A stretch of DNA of 64,000 nucleotides, taken from assembly GCA_020342235.1 (NCBI GenBank), contig CP073217.1, forward strand, positions 1,116,001 through 1,180,000, in the 5' to 3' direction. The translations under genes and the position numbers were made by a program. This DNA comes from Saccharomycopsis phalli (lineage: Eukaryota; Ascomycota; Saccharomycetes; Ascoideales; Saccharomycopsidaceae). This document shows positions 9,582 through 21,311 of this stretch, piece by piece. Position 1 is the stretch's first letter; every line of letters starts with the position of its first letter. The notes below the pieces were generated by a model. It searched no databases, was not told the DNA's origin, and saw only the letters and a program-made list of their open reading frames with translations.

Positions 9582-10309
9582 TCATTGGTTCTTCCATGAA
9601 AGATTGTATCTGCCCTCTGCCAACTTGTAATGTTCAACTTGCTGTATGACTTCCTCTACCGTATCAGCAAATACAACCACACCACGCTGGTTCTCGGCAA
9701 CAAAACCATTGCTAACACAGTCTTCAAAAAAGGCCTTCAAGCCGTCATAAAAGCCATTGACGTTGAAAACAATAACCGGCTTGGAGTGAATTCCCAATTG
9801 GGACCAAGTGGTGACTTCCGCCAATTCCTCAAGAGTCTAAAAGTTAGTGAAGGTAAAAAAAAAATGTCAACGTACTCCATATCCACCTCACTGTTAGTAA
9901 TTTCCTTAATTAAATCATGATACTTACCTGGTAATGTGATGAATGCATCTGCTTCCTGCCCCATCAATCGCTTTCTGGTATGCATGTCCTGAACCACAGT
10001 GACCTTACCGAGCTTCCCACTTTCAGTATCTGAGTTTCTCTCCCTCTCAAACAATGCCTCCGGAATAATACCGTGAGCATATCCCCCATGCTTGACCACC
10101 GATTTACACACCGCACCCATCAATCCGTTGTCTCCGCCTCCATACACTAGTCCATAATCGTTATCTACCAATACTTGTCCGAGTTTGGTGGCAGCTTCAA
10201 TGAAGCCAGGGTTTTTACCGGGAGCAGATCCACAGAATACACAGACGACTTTCTTTGGAGTCTTGGCAGGTACACTTGTCTCAATTACTTCAACTAATTC
10301 CAGAGTCAT
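9582..10309 (-). CDS. LOG family phosphoribohydrolase-like protein with an 11-nt microexon
   Basis: Three exons on the minus strand: 10309-9928, 9886-9876 (11 nt) and 9836-9582. Introns are 41 nt (9887-9927; GTAAGT, TACTAAC, GTGAG acceptor) and 39 nt (9837-9875; GTACGT, CACTAAC, TTTTAG). The product is 215 residues. The family (S. cerevisiae YJL055W; bacterial/plant LOG, often mis-called lysine decarboxylase) needs the PGGxGTxxE motif. Only this splicing gives LPGGYGTLEELAEVTTWSQLG, with the microexon encoding most of GGYG. Exon 1 carries VCVFCGSAPGKNP and YGGGDNGLMGAV; exon 3 carries the HSKPV segment. LOG enzymes cleave ribose-5-phosphate from nucleotide monophosphates. In yeast the role includes detoxifying pyrimidine analogues (family knowledge). 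The 3' end is convergent with NDE1. Confidence 0.9.
9876..9886 (-). other. 11-nt microexon of the LOG gene
   Basis: The minus-strand sequence GTGGATATGGA is flanked by TACTAACAGTGAG (branch plus acceptor) upstream and GTACGT (donor) downstream. Joined to exon 1 (..CCAG) and exon 3 (ACTCTTGAGG) it reads CCA GGT GGA TAT GGA ACT CTT GAG, that is P-G-G-Y-G-T-L-E. Skipping it would give P-D-S-stop, so inclusion decides whether an active enzyme is made. Confidence 0.88.
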
Positions 10310-10881
10310 GCTTAGGAAGTTGAAAGTTGACTAGCCATTTCCGATAGATATAGATAACGCATTTCGACGGGTAACCCCGTGGATGGGCTATAGATTTGAG
10401 TTTAGTAATTAAGGATGGTAAAAGACCATGAATTCTCCACTTACAATGATACTTACATATTGAATGATCAATCCAAAAAAAAAAACGTATGCGATCCATG
10501 GAATGTACCTTTTGGTCTGTTGCGGCTCCTGTTAGCATGCTGCGGGGACAGTGTCATCAATTCATGCTACAATTTTCCGATTCCAAAATTTAAATTGGGC
10601 TCAATTACTACCATATCTTCTGTTCTGTTCTGAATATACCCCGCTAAAAACATCCACTTACAGCAACACACATGAGCTGTCGGCTATGCATATACGATGG
10701 CGTAGAAACGTAGGGCATTTCGATCAGTCAACAATTCACATAATATTAGCGTATAAATACAGAAAATAAGGATATGTATTGATTGCACAAACCCCGTACT
10801 TCTCCCCTTTATTTAGCTAGGGCTGATACCACATCTGGCACATTTCCATGAATCAATGCCCAAATAAACATGTAAAGTAAT
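10310..10881. other. Intergenic region upstream of the LOG gene
   Basis: 572 bp between the LOG start and the MFS transporter stop. Only short frames with no recognisable content are present. I see nothing else to annotate apart from an A-tract at about 10475-10485. Confidence 0.6.
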
Positions 10882-12447
10882 CTAGGGCGATGACTCTTGG
10901 TAATTCTTGTAATACGATGTAATCACGCACAATTTTGAAGATTTTCGGCAAACATGACCAAACACAATTAACAGTAAGACCACCATCACAATAACTATAT
11001 TTACTATGCTCAAACATAGGAATGCGGCATTGTTATATTTTAAAATTATAGGCGTCCCCACTAACGGAATAAGCCCTCCTGTTAAGTTCTTAAAGGCCAG
11101 CCCTAAGGATAAAATTAATGCTGAACTAGTACCGTAGACTTCCATCAAATAGATGTATATCGATTGCTGCGCCAAGAAGTATCCCGAGCCATGAAGCACT
11201 TGGGAAATGAACAATTTGTTAAGGTTCAAGAATGACTCGTCTGTATAAATAATAATAGACCCAGCAGCAATAAGTGTTGCTCCAAGTTGTAGAGGCATCA
11301 GCCGTAACTCAGGAAGCAACAATTTGTTTATGTTGGTTAACACTGTGAAAACATAAGCACATAGAAAGAGCAATAAGCTTCCTAGAGAGAGTAAACCAAT
11401 TGTAAAGCCCGCACTGAAAAATTCCGGTTTGATTATATTATTTGAATGATCAATGTCTTGATGATAGTTTCGGATAATGACAGGGAAGTTTGTCACATGG
11501 AGGTACATGGACCCAGTATAATAAGCCGAAATGATATTAATTACGACCACTATAGGATCGCGCAGGAATCGCCAAGGACGTAATAATTTCTCAAATAAAT
11601 AGTTTCTAATACCGTTCGAGTTTGAAATCTCAATATTTAATTGTGACTGTATTTTAATCTTTTCCGTTGGATCCTTCTGTTTTAGCTGATATGCAATTTG
11701 ACCTTTGAGAGAATCACTTCGATTAATCTCGTTATCCAAACGCTTATTCACCACAGGCAAGAAGCTTTCCTGAACAAAAAAAATAGCCAAAATTGAAAAT
11801 ATAAGTATGATTGTTCCCGGAATTAAGTTTATCTGGCTCAGATTGTGTATAAGTCCAATCTCCATTAACAAATTTGCAATGAAACCGCCCGCAGAGGGGG
11901 AAGCAGCAATTAGAATCGACATAATTAGCAACACATATGCTCTTGAAGCGTCATTGAATAAATCTTTCAATACAGAACCCCCAGCTATCAATACGGGAGA
12001 CCCAAACAACCCAGCAAAGAATCGGCATGCTAAGTACAATTTAAAATTGTCAGTGAATGTAGAAGCAACTGTAATTATCCCGCTGGCAAATGTTGTATAA
12101 CAAAGGACATTCTTTCTCCCATGTAACTCGCTCAAAGGACCACAGAAAACTATACTAACAGCCGTCCCAATGAGAAACAAAGAAATGGTCAACATGGCCT
12201 TAGTAAGTGAAATGTCATATTTTTTGACATATTCACCTAGAACACTTCCATTAATGGATGAGTTTATTTGAACTCCCACTCCTATTCCAGTATAGATTGT
12301 GACAATGAGTAGTTTGCGCAGAAACGTGAAATTTCTCGGAGCACTTTCAGTAGATACTTCAATTAAGTATGTAGGTGTTGACCCTTTACTTGCATCAACG
12401 CTATTCAATACAACAGTGTCGGGACTGACCTTTGACGCAGCAAACAT
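10882..12447 (-). CDS. MFS transporter, drug:H+ antiporter (DHA1)-like
   Basis: 521 residues with about 12 hydrophobic segments. A cytosolic N-tail of about 40 residues precedes TM1 (LLIVTIYTGIGVGVQI). The TM2-3 loop has GPLSELHGRKNVL, a variant of MFS motif A (G-x-L-x-D-R-x-G-R-K/R) with Glu in place of Asp. The TM4 region has ACRFFAGLFGSPVLIAGGSVLKDL, typical of fungal DHA1 drug/polyamine exporters. A central cytosolic loop of about 70 residues (about 230-300) is Lys/Asn-rich. The substrate cannot be deduced. The closest families are the FLR1/TPO/NAG-type exporters. One strongly expanded upstream region (12448-13021) is shared with PEP4. Confidence 0.75.
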   Translation of the reverse strand: MFAASKVSPDTVVLNSVDASKGSTPTYLIEVSTESAPRNFTFLRKLLIVTIYTGIGVGVQINSSINGSVLGEYVKKYDISLTKAMLTISLFLIGTAVSIVFCGPLSELHGRKNVLCYTTFASGIITVASTFTDNFKLYLACRFFAGLFGSPVLIAGGSVLKDLFNDASRAYVLLIMSILIAASPSAGGFIANLLMEIGLIHNLSQINLIPGTIILIFSILAIFFVQESFLPVVNKRLDNEINRSDSLKGQIAYQLKQKDPTEKIKIQSQLNIEISNSNGIRNYLFEKLLRPWRFLRDPIVVVINIISAYYTGSMYLHVTNFPVIIRNYHQDIDHSNNIIKPEFFSAGFTIGLLSLGSLLLFLCAYVFTVLTNINKLLLPELRLMPLQLGATLIAAGSIIIYTDESFLNLNKLFISQVLHGSGYFLAQQSIYIYLMEVYGTSSALILSLGLAFKNLTGGLIPLVGTPIILKYNNAAFLCLSIVNIVIVMVVLLLIVFGHVCRKSSKLCVITSYYKNYQESSP

Positions 12448-14248
<1,801 letters not shown>

Positions 14249-14737
14249 ATCGGGTTGTCATGACAATATATATTTGGTATTCTAGCAAGCTTTTTTTTTT
14301 CTATAACCAGACTTGCCTCTATTCTATTATATACCGCAATAGTGCTGTAGGTTCTGTGCATAAAACAATGGCTTCTAAATATCTGCAAGACGATGTGGCC
14401 GGCCGATTTTGGTATTTCTTGGACTTGCGTTGGAGAGACTAAGGTACCTCGTATACCGTAAGGACGGTTGGGTATTCCCAAAGAGGCACGCCTGACGCAA
14501 TATTTGAACGTAAAATTCTACGCCGATCGCAATATATATATATTTGTTATTGTATTAGAGAAATTGAGACGCAAACCAGACGAAAAAACTAAAGTTTTTG
14601 CCGATCACTTGATGTCAGCGTCCCTAGCATAAAACGTCGTCTGATGAAACGTACATTAGTGATAAAAAAAATCTATTATTGACCATGGACAGAATAGAAT
14701 GCAAGGAAATATGAAACTAAAATAATAAATGAAACCT
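14249..14737. other. Convergent 3' intergenic region after PEP4
   Basis: 489 bp between two convergent genes. A 12-bp perfect palindrome TTGTCATGACAA (14255-14266) lies just after the PEP4 stop codon, followed by T-tracts suitable for 3'-end formation. Nothing coding is seen. Confidence 0.6.
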
Positions 14738-16285
14738 TCAAGGCTGGGCAAATTTCGAAAGGTCTTGGACCAAGAGTACCCCTTTCAAATCAACAATGAA
14801 CATCCTTTTACCGTCTTTCGAAAACCCCATTGAGGCAGTATTTTTGCGGCAGTTGGAACCATTGACCTTATCAATAATTTCTAATTTATCGATACTCTTG
14901 TCCTTTATGTGGGCTAGCCATATATTTCCATCGGTAGATAAAAATGCAATTAAGTCGTTTGTAGAGTTAGAGCAACACTTGTGAACGTTGAACCCCACCT
15001 GGTCCAATTTTAAAAATTTTGAAGGTTGTACTGTAGACTTTTTAACGTTGAATCTTTCAATGTTGGTTTTGAGGACCATAGGTGGGGCATTTGGTGAGTT
15101 TGAAGTAATTACCATATATTTGTCTGTTTCACCAAATAATTGGAAATCAGTAATACCTTCACTTTCTGCACTTGCTTCTGGGGTACGAGACGATTTCATA
15201 ATAAGTTGAATATTCTTACTAGAAGATACATCAAACACCATGAATTTAGATTCGTCCTTGAACGTAGAACACACGAGTTTTTTTCCATTACAGGAGAATT
15301 TGACCTTGTCGACGATTCCTTTATAGGGTAAGGTGATTAACTGAGAATCGGTGCCAATAATTTTCATTTCTGGAACAGGTGCAACGAGGGTAGCACATTT
15401 ATCGACTGATTTCTGGGAGGCTCCCTTTAAATTCCTGATAGAGTTCTTGGTATTTAGCTTCCGAAGAAGGCCAGCATGTGGAGAGGTAGGGGAGAAGTGG
15501 GGAGAACTGCCAAATTCTTTTTGAATGTTAGCTAGTTTCTCCATAACCTCGCACATCAAGCTCTCGGTAACCTTCATCTTCTCAAACTCCAATGTAATCA
15601 AGAGCACAATACTCCCCTTGGTTTGTTTGTTTCTGCCGTGCAACCCGCATGCTATGAGGTTATTTGTAGGAGAAATGTCCACGGATTCTATTGGAAGTCC
15701 TGCATCACACAGGTACAATACTTTTCCACCTTCGAGTATATCGTAAACTCTCAAAGACCCATCTGTGCATGCCAAAACAAGAAGTCTCTCAGATAAAGCA
15801 CACATTTTGAAACTCACTTCATGGGTAGGGGTCATTGAGTCCTTGTTCAACTGGTCGAAGCTCGCACCGTACTCACCATCAATTTTCCCGCAGCATAACA
15901 AGGAAGGCTCTGATTTGTTAATAGTGTATACTAACCATTTGTCATCGTCTACGAGCACAAATTTGGTAGCATCTGGGGAAATTGCGCTTGTCAAGTAGCA
16001 CAACTTTTGTTTCTTCTGGATGCGAGGAGAAAATGGGATCTTAAATAAAGGCTGTGTTTCATAGTAAGTAGAATACCTATGTTTTCCACAGAGAGTAGAA
16101 GTATCGCTCAAGGAGTCTGATACTGTAGAATCGGAATACAGGCTACTCAAGCTTGTCGAACTTTTGGTGGCATCTCTCTTTATCATTCTCTTCATGTACT
16201 CATGACGCTCGATCAACTGTAGGTGGATAGGATATGGATTTGTCTTTTCAGTACCTGAGCTATTCAGTATTTCTTCCAGGCTCAT
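14738..16285 (-). CDS. Uncharacterised WD-repeat-like protein
   Basis: 515 residues starting at ATG 16285 (MSLEEILNSSG). A longer frame upstream begins only at a non-ATG codon and would contain the TATA-like element at 16323-16333, so the shorter start is preferred. After a Ser-rich N-region (about 40-75) the protein shows repeated short beta-strand blades such as LLVLACTDGSLRVYDI, PIESVDISPTNNLIACGL, VDKVKFSCNGKKLVCSTF and TASMGFSKDGKRMFIVDL, typical of a diverged WD40/beta-propeller. A linker of about 70 residues (about 265-330) is charged. I do not recognise a specific family. The C-terminal membrane segment of Sec12/Prp-type ER propellers is absent. Confidence 0.6.
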   Translation of the reverse strand: MSLEEILNSSGTEKTNPYPIHLQLIERHEYMKRMIKRDATKSSTSLSSLYSDSTVSDSLSDTSTLCGKHRYSTYYETQPLFKIPFSPRIQKKQKLCYLTSAISPDATKFVLVDDDKWLVYTINKSEPSLLCCGKIDGEYGASFDQLNKDSMTPTHEVSFKMCALSERLLVLACTDGSLRVYDILEGGKVLYLCDAGLPIESVDISPTNNLIACGLHGRNKQTKGSIVLLITLEFEKMKVTESLMCEVMEKLANIQKEFGSSPHFSPTSPHAGLLRKLNTKNSIRNLKGASQKSVDKCATLVAPVPEMKIIGTDSQLITLPYKGIVDKVKFSCNGKKLVCSTFKDESKFMVFDVSSSKNIQLIMKSSRTPEASAESEGITDFQLFGETDKYMVITSNSPNAPPMVLKTNIERFNVKKSTVQPSKFLKLDQVGFNVHKCCSNSTNDLIAFLSTDGNIWLAHIKDKSIDKLEIIDKVNGSNCRKNTASMGFSKDGKRMFIVDLKGVLLVQDLSKFAQP

Positions 16286-16322
16286 ACCAATTGATACATT
16301 ATGAATCCTTGTAAGACATATA

Positions 16323-16333
16323 CTTATATATAA
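16323..16333 (-). promoter_or_regulatory. TATA-like element
   Basis: Minus-strand TTATATATAAG about 40-50 bp upstream of the ATG at 16285. It supports the shorter start of the WD-like protein. Confidence 0.4.
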
Positions 16334-16491
16334 ATCTAATAATTTTATGCTCCGCAACTAGGTGCATATAACTGCATACATTGAAACTCTATCAGCACAA
16401 TGCGGAACAACAATGTCTGAGACTGAGACCACTGGATTAAAACCCAAAACAACTAAAGTCTACATAAAACTTTCAAACCAAACATGTCAGG

Positions 16492-18452
16492 CTACTTTTC
16501 AATTGTTAGCTCCTTGATCCATTCCTCACCAAATGAAGACCCATTATTGAACTTTCTCAATGATCCCTTGCTGTTAAATACCTTGCTAGGAATACCAATA
16601 TCAATCAAGTAGTGACTCAAATCACCAACTTCAATCTCGCCTAAATTGTATGCATGCAAGACACCAATAACTGGGACACCAAACGAGACAACGCTGTGCG
16701 GGTGAATACGTAAATTATCAATAGCGATTTCTGATCCCTGATGTTCTTCAATGTCGCTGACACTGAGACTTAATTGACCAGACCCTCCATCTAACCCACT
16801 GGCAATATCCACAGATACTATTTTAGCCTTTTGCTGATTAACCCACGAAATTAGTTTCAAGCAAGTCTTCAACTCATCGCCCCAAAGGTCGGACAAACTA
16901 TCATCATACCCCTGAATAGCATCTATCACTAATTCAAGAGGAGAGTCCAACCCCTTGATTGATTTGAGTAACTGTTGGAAATTGTTCATCACCTTGCCGC
17001 CAAACTTCAAAAACAACTTCAATTGGTCCTTGACAGAATTATCAAATTCCTCTTTGGCATCATAAAATATATCATCAGTACTTCTGTTAATATCTTTTCC
17101 TGTAAACTCAGAAATGTCGTTATTCAAAACAAATGCAATCACTCGCAACCCTCTGTTAGTCAAATGACGCCCTGCTGCCAAAGCCTTTGCCCCTGCCCGA
17201 TTGTTACCAACTAAAAGTACTACCAATGGCGGTTTATTGTGGGTGTTCAATCTACTGTTGCCACCTAAAAGCTTAATCACCAACTTTGTCAATCCAAATG
17301 ACGCATTCTCTATTAGCATGTTATTGGTACATCCAAAGTTGTCTAAGGATAATCGCTCAATCTCAAGTAACTGCAACGGTGAACAGAAGGAGATAGGCTT
17401 GCCAGCCAATTTGAATTTAACCTCAGAACTAATCTTAGGCGAAAATATTGGGGGTCTACCCACTTCTCGATTCTTGGACAGTATTTTTTCAGGTTGAATT
17501 CTCTCAGGTAGAATTTTCTCAAGTTGAATTTTCTCAGGTTGGATTTTCTCAGGCTGGATTTTCTCAGGCTGGATTTTCTCAGGCTGGCTTTTTTCCATCA
17601 GAATCTTTTCATGTTGGTTAGCAGGCTCTGGTACAGATCGCTTCAATATAGAAACCTTGCCCTTTTTGAGATTTTCCTCAAAATTCAACCTGCGGGCTTC
17701 ATCTTCGTTATTTGTATCCATAATGCTATCCCACTTGTCCTGCTTATTATTAAGCACCATTTCCTTATTGTCGTAGTTCTTCTTAGCTGGAGTGTTTACC
17801 TTGTTATGCCCTGCTAGTCTATCAGAATAATTTACAGAATCCTTTGATTTTAAGTCTTTAAACACACTGGCCTTGTCAAAAAGGGCCAAATTGCTAGCAA
17901 AGTCAAAATCCTCCGATTTCTTAATTTGTGATACATCATCATTCCAGGTCTCTTCCTTTTGGTTCTTTTTAGCACTACCAGCAACTTTCCTTTTGCTCGT
18001 TCGGGGAGTATCAGTAACACTACTAGCAGTGGTATTACCACTAGCATTATTCTCAATAGCAATGCTGTTACTGCTGCTCCTAACAGGGTTATTCACACTA
18101 TTGCTACTTGGCTTTGCAAATATAATCGCATCGTCCAATAAATTAGTAGGGGTCGCAGCACGAGGAGCAGAAGTTTGATTCAGCTTATTCGGCTTGTTTC
18201 TCTTCAAAGCCTCCTTGGGCAACTCTATAACGCTTAAATCATTGATGAAGTCACCCCCTATACTGTAAACACTCAACCTTTTATTGCTACCAACAAACTC
18301 CACTAGTTGGTTAGTCCAACGCTACTGACCAATAGGCATAACTTACCATCTGTCAAAGTCAATTCTTTCCCTTCAACCCCCTTCACAAATCCTCGGATTC
18401 TTGAATTATCATGGAGCACAAGTTCCACTTTATAGTTTTTGAATTCGGCCAT
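16492..18452 (-). CDS. EDC3: Enhancer of mRNA decapping EDC3, one intron
   Basis: Spliced: exons 18452-18347 and 18302-16492, intron 44 nt (GTAAGT donor, GACTAAC branch, ACTAG acceptor). The product is 638 residues. Exon 1 encodes the start of the LSm domain (MAEFKNYKVELVLHDNSRIR), completed in exon 2 (..VEFVGSNKRLSVYSIGGDFI). Next comes a disordered region with an FDF-type motif (SEDFDFASNLALFDK, about 165-180), a Q/L-P-E-K-I pentapeptide tandem repeat, then the C-terminal YjeF_N Rossmann domain (about 360-630; VVLLVGNNRAGAKALAAGRHL, DIASGLDGGSG). Edc3 scaffolds P-bodies and activates Dcp2 with Dhh1. A CACGTGAC element sits 50 bp upstream of the start. Confidence 0.93.
17491..17595 (-). repeat. 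15-bp coding minisatellite in EDC3 (7 copies)
   Basis: Seven consecutive 15-bp units on the plus strand (type AGGCTGGATTTTCTC), at 17491, 17506, 17521, 17536, 17551, 17566 and 17581, all in frame. They encode the pentapeptide (Q/L)PEKI with small variants. The central copies are nearly identical, which indicates recent copy-number change. The repeat lies in the disordered linker between the FDF and YjeF_N domains. Confidence 0.92.
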
Positions 18453-18501
18453 TTGATGGATCGGGTGGGAGAAACTACGTTGATGAAAAACTTATCTCGT
18501 G

Positions 18502-18507
18502 CACGTG
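18502..18507. promoter_or_regulatory. CACGTG E-box upstream of EDC3
   Basis: CACGTGAC 50-55 bp upstream of the EDC3 ATG and just 3' of the convergent-side decarboxylase stop. The CACGTGAC octamer is the preferred Cbf1 form. Assignment to EDC3 is by distance only. Confidence 0.4.
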
Positions 18508-18513
18508 ACTTTT

Positions 18514-19977
18514 TTATTGATTCTGAATATACACTTGACCTAACTCCTCAATATCTTTTATAATTTTATTGACATAATCAGTTGTGAGTTTTGGGTTGAT
18601 AAAAACAATTCGAAAGAATTCGCCCTTTGATGGATCGTCAGGATAGGGTGCGTAGTCAATAAGATACTTTCCTTGCTCATGTAAAGTGTCGGAGATGAAT
18701 CTAGTACAGTTCCCTTTGCCAATTTTATAAAAAAAACATACTTGCAAACATGGAACCTCGTCATCAAATCTGTTAACCAACTGAAATCCGGGCCGTTTAC
18801 TCAACTGGATGGAAAAATAGTTTGCAATGTCATAGGAATGCTCCACTCGGTGACTAAAACCCTGACTGCCATAAAAGTACCAGCTCAAGTAAAACTTGAG
18901 AGCATCGGGCCTTCTTCCGCAGCCTAATGTACCATCGGCTAAATCAAAACTATCATCGTCACCATGAAACAAGTACGGCGCATCTAATGAATTGCATATT
19001 TGGAACCGTCGACTGTCTTTCAATAAGAGGAACGAGCATGTAGTAGGGACGCCCAACTGCTTATGAGGGTTGACAGTGACCGAGTCAGCCAATTCTGTGC
19101 CTTTTAGCTTGTATCGCAATCGCTCACTGAAGATGAAGTTACCTCCGAATGACCCATCAACATGACACCACAACTGATTCTTCTTACAGATGCCAGCCAC
19201 TTGTTCAATTGCGTCGAACGATCCGTAGACGGTGGTGCCAGCAGTGCATGCAACGTAAAGAGGAGTGTATCCTTCGGTCTTGGCTCGTTGTATTTGTAAT
19301 TCCAAATCCTCAGGGCTCATCTGGCCCTTATCATTGACCCCGACTTTGAACACGCCTCGGGCTCCGATGCCACACAATATCGCAGACTTAACCAAGCTAT
19401 AGTGCGAATGGATACTGGTGAATACGGCAAAGCGATTATCGCCATTTCCATGATCCTTGGTCTCGGGGAAAAGAAACACCTTGGCCATGTGCATGGACGT
19501 GATATTTGACCATGAGCCACCAGGGAACGTCAATCCTCCGCAATGATCCGACTTGAAAAACAAATTCGCATACTCCTTGCCGACTTTCTTCTCTATTATC
19601 GACAAAATAGGGGAAACATCAAATACGTGGCTGTTGGTGTTCAATATCGACAAGACCAAATCACTAATCACACCAATTGGGTTGGTCGAAGCGTACAACT
19701 TATCAAGAAACCCCAAGCTCCATGTCTTGACTGAGTCATCCAAAATAAATTCAATTTGCTCAAATACCTTTTCGAGATCCTTTCCGTATCCGATTTTTGG
19801 GGTCTCAACCACACCTGAAGCTGTTAATTGACGGAAGAGCTCCTGCGGATTATACTTTTTTCCAACCGAATCTGCACTCTTGGTATAGCTGATTAATTTC
19901 TCGGTCACTCTACGAAGAAGATATTCCAATTGATACGTCTCGTCCTCGTTAATAGTTAAAGATTTAATTTGTGTCAT
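18514..19977 (-). CDS. Group II PLP-dependent decarboxylase (glutamate/cysteine sulfinate decarboxylase-like)
   Basis: 487 residues. PLP-binding features are in the family order: SIHSHYS with the ring-stacking His (about 190-195), VACTAGTTVYGSFDAI (about 242-257), HVDGSFGGNF with the pyridine-contacting Asp274, and NPHKQLGVP with the Schiff-base Lys306. The length and N-terminus resemble animal-type glutamate or cysteine sulfinate decarboxylases rather than the calmodulin-binding plant/yeast GAD1 type. The true substrate (Glu, Asp, cysteine sulfinate or an aromatic amino acid) cannot be read from the sequence. A CCG-N5-CGG palindrome lies about 350 bp upstream. Confidence 0.82.
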   Translation of the reverse strand: MTQIKSLTINEDETYQLEYLLRRVTEKLISYTKSADSVGKKYNPQELFRQLTASGVVETPKIGYGKDLEKVFEQIEFILDDSVKTWSLGFLDKLYASTNPIGVISDLVLSILNTNSHVFDVSPILSIIEKKVGKEYANLFFKSDHCGGLTFPGGSWSNITSMHMAKVFLFPETKDHGNGDNRFAVFTSIHSHYSLVKSAILCGIGARGVFKVGVNDKGQMSPEDLELQIQRAKTEGYTPLYVACTAGTTVYGSFDAIEQVAGICKKNQLWCHVDGSFGGNFIFSERLRYKLKGTELADSVTVNPHKQLGVPTTCSFLLLKDSRRFQICNSLDAPYLFHGDDDSFDLADGTLGCGRRPDALKFYLSWYFYGSQGFSHRVEHSYDIANYFSIQLSKRPGFQLVNRFDDEVPCLQVCFFYKIGKGNCTRFISDTLHEQGKYLIDYAPYPDDPSKGEFFRIVFINPKLTTDYVNKIIKDIEELGQVYIQNQ

Positions 19978-21142
19978 TATTGTCGGTTTTCACTGCGAAA
20001 TATTGGGCTTTAAGCCTTTTGCTATCTGATCCTGGAGTAAACGTGCGTTCCTTTAATAATTATGTACGTTAAACTCACCCGAAAACCCCGAAGTACATTC
20101 TCCGGCAATGTATTTTTTGGTCATACATACAAGGTGCGCTTTATTATCAAACTGGAGTCTCCGGCAAGAGAAACAACTTACTTTTATGAGATTTTTAAAT
20201 TGCGAATCACGTCAGTGAATACAAGGATAGGATGCCTTACAATGAAAGATTTTAACCATGAGGACTGAACACAGTTGACTGATCTATGATTGGTGAGTTA
20301 TTGGGTATATCAGATTTTGATGTGACCGATCACCGGTCACTTGCTGGACTTTCAAAGTAATTTTAAGATATCAATTATAGATTGGCAAGATGATTTAGCT
20401 TGATAAGTTTTAGTTACTTCCTGAGACAGTCCCTTGCCAGTCGATCCAGAAAGAAAAGCCCCATGAAATCACTGACATGGCTTATTGACTACGCTAGATC
20501 TCCGCATGTAAGAGACGATCTTTTAATAATTGTCGTGCGTATAATGATGAAGATACGCAGTATGCTCTATTGGGAAGAGTCAAGTTTAGATGACGTCAAT
20601 AAAGTGTCCAAAAAAACTATTGTATGTCATCAGTTGATCATTAATACTGGATAGTGCAGATTTTACATGTATTGGGGTACTGGAATTTATCTTAGATACT
20701 TGAGATGCTATGGCTAGAATTGTAATCCAAGATTACAGAGGCGCGTACTGTTCGAGCACTTTGTAATAAATATAAGCGAGCCCAATTTATATCAGTGAAT
20801 CGTTTGTATGTCTTGCCTGAGCTATAAAACTACTTCAGTAATAAGCTACTATATACAATATTGAGCTAAAGATTTCAAGACACTAATTTGCATCATGATA
20901 TACGAATTATGCGTACAATTTGACCTAATTATACGCGTGGGGCATTCATCTTAGCACCATGTATATTACGAAGAAACGTGGCATCAATTCTCTTCGTATG
21001 AAAACGTGATGTAAGCCTCAACTCCACTGACGTCCTGTATATTTCGGCCTAGCATGGCATCTACAAAATTATGACAAATCACGTGTTTATAAAGCATTTT
21101 TCTGCGCATTATATTGTCTACGTATTAAAAACAAAAAAATCA
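19978..21142. other. Intergenic region upstream of the decarboxylase and tRNA-Thr
   Basis: 1.2 kb with only short frames (20062-20268, 20400-20654) that show no family features. It contains the CCG-N5-CGG palindrome at 20322-20340. A CACGTG lies about 65 bp before the tRNA. The last 400 bp are AT-rich with TATAAG-like strings, which could be old LTR material but no ends are identifiable. Confidence 0.5.
20322..20340. promoter_or_regulatory. Palindrome GTGACCG-N5-CGGTCAC (CCG-N5-CGG)
   Basis: A perfect 7-bp inverted repeat with a 5-nt spacer. Its core, CCG ATCAC CGG, is the everted-repeat arrangement bound by Zn2Cys6 homodimers. It lies 345 bp upstream of the decarboxylase start and nearly 1 kb from PER1, so control of the decarboxylase is the simplest reading. 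Confidence 0.45.
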
Positions 21143-21215
21143 GCCCTTATGGCCAAGTTGGTAAGGCGCCACACTAGTAATGTGGCGATCCTCAGTTCGA
21201 ATCTGAGTGAGGGCA
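21143..21215 (+). tRNA. tRNA-Thr (AGT)
   Basis: A 73-nt cloverleaf. Acceptor GCCCTTA pairs with TGAGGGC, discriminator A, with one T-G wobble. The anticodon stem CCACA/TGTGG encloses CTAGTAA, anticodon AGT. The B box is AGTTCGAATCT. A seven-T terminator follows immediately. No intron. Confidence 0.95.
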
Positions 21216-21311
21216 TTTTTTTATGGATTTGGTAAAATGCGTTGGCACTTTACGCTAGAATCTAAATCGTAACATTTTTTTTTCAGTGCGCAATCACCTT
21301 CACTGATTACA

